From a virus, in the IMG/VR virus record IMGVR_UViG_3300034101_002224, positions 1 to 23,982 of that record: DNA of 23,982 nucleotides. The stretch is one strand, 5' to 3'. Position 1 is the first letter of the stretch, and the number at the start of each line of letters is the position of its first letter. Below the pieces are notes generated by a model that worked only from the letters and a program-made list of their open reading frames with translations, was not told the origin of the DNA and made no database searches. The position numbers and the translations under genes were made by a program. Shown here piece by piece: positions 21,305-23,982 of this stretch.

Positions 21305-21674
21305 TTTGTGTATGTGGGTTTGGTGTTTTTGGTTGGATAGGAAAATCGCTGTGGCGCATGAGTTCGCAGAAGTCCTCGAACGTGAGGGTGACCAGCATGC
21401 GGCAGTGATCCTTGCGATGGATCACGGCACAGTTTTTGCGCTCGGCGTCGCGGTAGGCTTGAGCGATAGCCGCATCGAGGTCGAAACGCGCGCGGCCGTG
21501 GCGTTTGCACTCGAGGTGCCAATCCGGCAAGCAGGGCACGATCACGTCAGGCGCACTGATCCCCCAAGATCCCTGCGAGACCTGCGCGCCCCGCTTGGCC
21601 GGAAACCCTTCGGCGGTCAGAGCCTTGGCGACCTCGCGCTCGAAAGAGGCGCCTTTCTGCCTGCTGTTGATCAT
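21297..21674 (-). CDS. Resolvase-like PD-(D/E)XK nuclease, 125 aa
   Basis: The core motifs are FEREVAK (E12, E14), KRGAQVSQGSWGISAPDV (D43) and WHLECKR (E55-x-K57), followed by a helix IAQAYRDA (Q72). This order is that of Holliday-junction resolvase and related small phage nucleases of the PD-(D/E)XK superfamily. A further segment NCAVIHRKDHCRMLVTLTF supplies the last strands. It likely resolves branched DNA before packaging or acts in recombination. It starts with an ATGA overlap with the helicase gene. A small phage restriction-like nuclease is the alternative. Confidence 0.82.
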   Translation of the reverse strand: MINSRQKGASFEREVAKALTAEGFPAKRGAQVSQGSWGISAPDVIVPCLPDWHLECKRHGRARFDLDAAIAQAYRDAERKNCAVIHRKDHCRMLVTLTFEDFCELMRHSDFPIQPKTPNPHTQSE

Positions 21675-23074
21675 TCGTTGATGGCCTCCCAGAGCTGTTT
21701 ATCCGGTGCGTAGACGCTGTTGCCCTCGTCCGTCAGACGCGGCGCAGAGACGATGTTGCTGACCGGCGCCTTCGCATCAAATCGCGTCAGGCTCGGGCGC
21801 CATGTCATATTCAAGGTGCCGGTTCGTCCGGCCCTGTGTTTCGCAATGATTAACTCCGCGTCCTGTGGTTCTGGCTCCTCGTCGGCGACCGCGTAGTAAG
21901 CGGGGCGATGAACGAGAGCGACCAGATCGGCATCCTGTTCGATGCTTCCGCTCTCGCGCAGATCGGAGAGCTTCGGCCGGTTGTCGGGCCGGTTCTCCGC
22001 TTGCCTGTTTAACTGCGCGGCGGCGACCACTGGAATGCCCAGTTCCATCGCCATCGCTTTTAGTCCGCGCGAAACAAAGCCGACCTCATTCTCACGGCTC
22101 TTGGCGGCGCCGTGGCTTACGAGTTGCAGGTAATCGACAAAGATGATCTTCACGCCCCAGCGCCTCACGGCCAGCCTTGCGCGTCCGCGGATGTCCAAGA
22201 GACTCATGCCGCACCGGTCATCTATGTACAAAGGCTCACCGGAAAAATCCAAGGCGGCGGAACCGATGCGGCGCTTTCCGGCGTGATCGACAAATCCATT
22301 GCGGACCAGCTCGGTGTTGGTGTTCGCGCGCGACAACACTACGCGAGCGGCTAACTCATTGGCGGGCATTTCGAGGCTGAAGTAGAGCACTGGCACCTTG
22401 CGACGCATCAGGTTGTCCGCGATGTTCATCATCAAGGCCGACTTACCCATGGCCGGACGTCCGGCGATGATGCTCAACGTGCCGCCGCGGAGACCGCCAG
22501 TGACTTGATCCAGATCGGCAAAGCCGGTGCGCAGGCCGAGCGTCTGCTTGTTGTCCATGAGCGCTTCCAGCTCTTCGAGGAGCGAGGGCACGATGTCGGC
22601 CGCGCTGCGCATCGAGTCGGTCGGGGCGCCGAGACTAAGCGACAGGACACTCTCTCCGGCAGACTGCAGCACCTCGTCGGCGTTCGCGGCCATGTCGTGC
22701 GCCGCGGCCTGCATGGCGACTGCCGCGGAGATAATCGAGCGACGGCCGTGCAGATCGCGCAGGGTCTGTGCATGGTATTCGAGCGCGGCGAGACCGCCGC
22801 ATGCTTGCGCAAGAAACTCGGTGATAGCTCCGGCGCCGCCGACAAAGGTCAGCTTCTTCTGCGCGTCGAGCCTCTGCGTGACAGCGATAATGTTGGGCAC
22901 ACCGCCATCGGCGCGAATCTCATTGATCGCATCGAAAATCGCGCGATGCGCCGGAGTGTAAAAAAGATCGCCGTGCAATCCGGCAACCTCGTCGGCGAGC
23001 TTCGGCTCGGCCATGAGTGTGCCGAGCACAGCCTTCTCGGTGTTTGGGCTTTGTGGGGTGGTGGTGGTTTTCAT
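21671..23074 (-). CDS. dnaB: Replicative DNA helicase, DnaB-type
   Basis: The product (467 aa) has the DnaB layout. The N-terminal domain (residues 1-150) starts with SPNTEKAVLGTLM and FYTPAHRAIFDAI. The C-terminal RecA-like domain has LRTGFADLDQVTGGLRGG, Walker A GRPAMGKSA (205-213), FSLEMPANELAAR, Walker B IIFVDYLQL (310-318), AQLNRQAENRPDNRPKLSDL and the motif LRESGSIEQDAD. It ends with KHRAGRTGTLNM, where the arginine finger and beta-hairpin are expected. It forms a hexamer that unwinds DNA ahead of the replication fork. No primase or DNA polymerase is seen in this window. The ATG overlaps the stop of a tiny membrane ORF as ATGA. Confidence 0.95.
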   Translation of the reverse strand: MKTTTTPQSPNTEKAVLGTLMAEPKLADEVAGLHGDLFYTPAHRAIFDAINEIRADGGVPNIIAVTQRLDAQKKLTFVGGAGAITEFLAQACGGLAALEYHAQTLRDLHGRRSIISAAVAMQAAAHDMAANADEVLQSAGESVLSLSLGAPTDSMRSAADIVPSLLEELEALMDNKQTLGLRTGFADLDQVTGGLRGGTLSIIAGRPAMGKSALMMNIADNLMRRKVPVLYFSLEMPANELAARVVLSRANTNTELVRNGFVDHAGKRRIGSAALDFSGEPLYIDDRCGMSLLDIRGRARLAVRRWGVKIIFVDYLQLVSHGAAKSRENEVGFVSRGLKAMAMELGIPVVAAAQLNRQAENRPDNRPKLSDLRESGSIEQDADLVALVHRPAYYAVADEEPEPQDAELIIAKHRAGRTGTLNMTWRPSLTRFDAKAPVSNIVSAPRLTDEGNSVYAPDKQLWEAINE

Positions 23075-23166
23075 ACAAAGTTGTCGTCGTCGTCATTCGC
23101 CGCCATCGCTGCCAGAACCAGCAGGGCGAGGAGCGTTAGATAAACGAGCGTTTGCACCGGACTCAT
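23071..23166 (-). CDS. Candidate micro-membrane protein, 31 aa
   Basis: This ATG frame has 31 codons and ends on the helicase start by ATGA overlap. The product begins MSPVQTLVYLTLLALLVLAA and has an acidic end (NDDDDNFV), a one-pass membrane peptide. Its first 74 bases overlap the end of the upstream gene in another frame. Third-position GC is higher in this frame than in the tail of the overlapping gene. The ATGA overlap and the hydrophobic make-up support it; function unknown. Confidence 0.5.
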   Translation of the reverse strand: MSPVQTLVYLTLLALLVLAAMAANDDDDNFV

Positions 23167-23299
23167 TGCGCTCCCTCCGGCGCTGCCGCATTTCGTAGCG
23201 TCGCTTGAGCCAGCGGTCGCACGCTTCGTCCACCGCTATGACATCGTCTGCTACATGGGGCCATACGCTTTTAAGGGTTTGTTTAAGTTCGGGTCTCAT
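23093..23299 (-). CDS. Hypothetical protein, 68 aa
   Basis: The product begins MRPELKQTLKSVWPHVADDV, continues with IAVDEACDRWLKRRYEMRQR and an extremely basic stretch (RRRERNE), then a Ser/Gly/Ala-rich end. The first 45 residues look like a compact helical domain, the rest like a flexible tail. It overlaps the preceding small gene by 17 bases and the candidate membrane peptide by 74. Codon composition degrades in the overlapping tail, so the true product may be shorter or the tail may be a tolerated overlap. Confidence 0.5.
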   Translation of the reverse strand: MRPELKQTLKSVWPHVADDVIAVDEACDRWLKRRYEMRQRRRERNESGANARLSNAPRPAGSGSDGGE

Positions 23300-23483
23300 C
23301 TGCTGCCGTTTCTACGTCACTCGGCGTGGTGGCAGCCGTGGGTTCTTGGTGTGGGCAAGTGTGGACAAATGCGGACGTGGGGGCAACAACTTTTAAGCGT
23401 TTTCTGCAAAAAATTTCGTCCCAGTTTTCGCGGTATTTTGAGCCGTTTATCGGCCGCGGGGCGTCGCCTTTTCCGGCACTCAC
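23283..23483 (-). CDS. Small conserved-type phage protein, 66 aa
   Basis: The GTG at 23483 is chosen as start because it overlaps the upstream stop as GTGA and yields MSAGKGDAPRPINGSKYREN followed by WDEIF. This 'KGDxxRPxxxxKYxxNWDxIF' pattern is common at the N-terminus of small phage proteins of unknown function, often in early regions. An ATG 23 codons upstream would overlap the preceding gene by 73 bases and add an Arg-rich stretch that looks out of frame. The second half is rich in Thr/Pro/Ala and looks flexible, with two cysteines. Function not known. Confidence 0.72.
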   Translation of the reverse strand: MSAGKGDAPRPINGSKYRENWDEIFCRKRLKVVAPTSAFVHTCPHQEPTAATTPSDVETAADETRT

Positions 23484-23728
23484 AGCGGCTCCTCCACAGC
23501 GAGCAGCGCTTCGTGCTTCTCGTCGCTCACGTCGGGAGAGAGCGCCGCGCACCGCTTCAAGACGAGCTTGAGCCGGTTGACGCGCTTAATCAGCTCGCGC
23601 TTCTCCGCTTCGAGGTTGGCCATTTCGGCCGAGTTGCGCTTGTCCTCGGCTCGGTAGAACTCCAGCTCCGCGGAGGAGCCGAAGTTGCTGCCAAAGCCGA
23701 TCTCGCCGACCACTAGGTCAGGGTTCAT
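23480..23728 (-). CDS. Hypothetical coiled-coil protein, 82 aa
   Basis: The product starts MNPDLVVGEIGFGSNFGSSA and is followed by a long charged helix (ELEFYRAEDKRNSAEMANLE, then AEKRELIKRVNRLKLVLKR). A coiled coil at about residues 20-60 is likely. It ends acidic (DEKHEALLAVEEPL). The ATG overlaps the upstream stop as ATGA. I recognise no family. It might be an oligomerising regulatory protein of the early region. Confidence 0.68.
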   Translation of the reverse strand: MNPDLVVGEIGFGSNFGSSAELEFYRAEDKRNSAEMANLEAEKRELIKRVNRLKLVLKRCAALSPDVSDEKHEALLAVEEPL

Positions 23729-23904
23729 TTCTTGGCCCTCCCTTGCTCTTCGGCGAGCCGCTCGATAACCGCGTTGAGCAGCAGGTAGAGCGCGTCGAGG
23801 GTGGCCTTGGCGTCGTCCACGGACGCGGTGATGGTTTCCATGTTGATGGTGTATTCAGCCAACTTGGGCTGAACCGACTTGGTTTTAGCTGTGCGCTTTT
23901 TCAT
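23725..23904 (-). CDS. Small hypothetical protein, 59 aa
   Basis: The frame begins with an ATG (MKKRTAKTKSVQPKLAEYTI) without a visible Shine-Dalgarno and overlaps the next gene as ATGA. The product has a basic start, then an amphipathic helix (ASVDDAKATLDALYLLLNAV, then IERLAEEQGRAKK). It is probably the most upstream gene of the operon in this window. Function unknown. Confidence 0.6.
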   Translation of the reverse strand: MKKRTAKTKSVQPKLAEYTINMETITASVDDAKATLDALYLLLNAVIERLAEEQGRAKK

Positions 23905-23982
23905 GTGTGTGGGAAATGATGAAGGGGAGGGTGGGACATTTGCTGTCCGAGGGGTTAATATGAAATTGATAACTTAGGGGGG
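23905..23982 (-). promoter_or_regulatory. Upstream stretch of the early operon
   Basis: This stretch has no supportable gene. It contains a short AT-rich patch around 23955-23975 and a 5-base hairpin (GGACA/TGTCC, 23934-23948). It is the expected place for an early promoter, but no convincing -35/-10 pair is visible and the window ends too soon to judge. Confidence 0.25.

Noticed and set aside
1-23982. CRISPR array, insertion sequence or rRNA
   Set aside because: No regularly spaced repeats, transposase-like frame with terminal repeats, or rRNA-like sequence was seen on either strand.

Overview
This window is a contiguous piece of a tailed double-stranded DNA bacteriophage or prophage genome. 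Every supportable gene lies on the minus strand, so transcription runs from the right end of the window to the left. Genes are packed with 1 to 8 base overlaps (ATGA, TAATG, TGATG) or gaps of a few bases. No bacterial housekeeping gene, rRNA or integrase is visible. The host cannot be named from the sequence. A small lipoprotein in the lysis block (a candidate outer spanin) suggests a Gram-negative host. No tail sheath, major tail tube or tape-measure gene is visible, and the portal is very large (about 700 residues) next to an SU10-type capsid gene. This points to a short-tailed (podovirus-like) virion, but the genome continues beyond both edges.

In order of transcription, the right third (about 23.9 to 18.4 kb) is the replication and recombination block. 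It holds four or five tiny genes, a DnaB-type helicase, a resolvase-like nuclease, a T7 gp2.5-like single-stranded DNA binding protein, a Cas4/RecB-like exonuclease, a small HExxH metalloprotein, an unrecognised protein with a possible nuclease motif, and small membrane and coiled-coil proteins. The stretch from about 18.9 to 18.4 kb has unclear coding and several inverted repeats, and looks like a module boundary. Next come a GP88-like cysteine protein and the large terminase subunit (18.4 to 16.1 kb), then a zinc-ribbon protein and a short stretch holding a tRNA-like 3' end.

The head block (15.3 to 10.1 kb) begins with a candidate promoter, alternative hairpins and a 19-codon leader ORF. 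It then encodes an acidic scaffold-like protein, the major capsid protein, a candidate decoration protein, an unknown protein and the portal. Having the portal after the capsid gene reverses the common terminase-portal-scaffold-capsid order.

The left part (10.1 kb to 1) holds tail and adsorption genes: a modular tail fibre, a lectin-like fibre, a second fibre with repeated motifs, a large candidate tail-nozzle protein and several small conserved-looking proteins. The lysis cassette (two small membrane proteins, a lipoprotein and an amidase endolysin) sits among them. The window ends inside a protein with a run of 14 prolines. Ten or so genes here are under 60 codons and were found by following stop-start overlaps.
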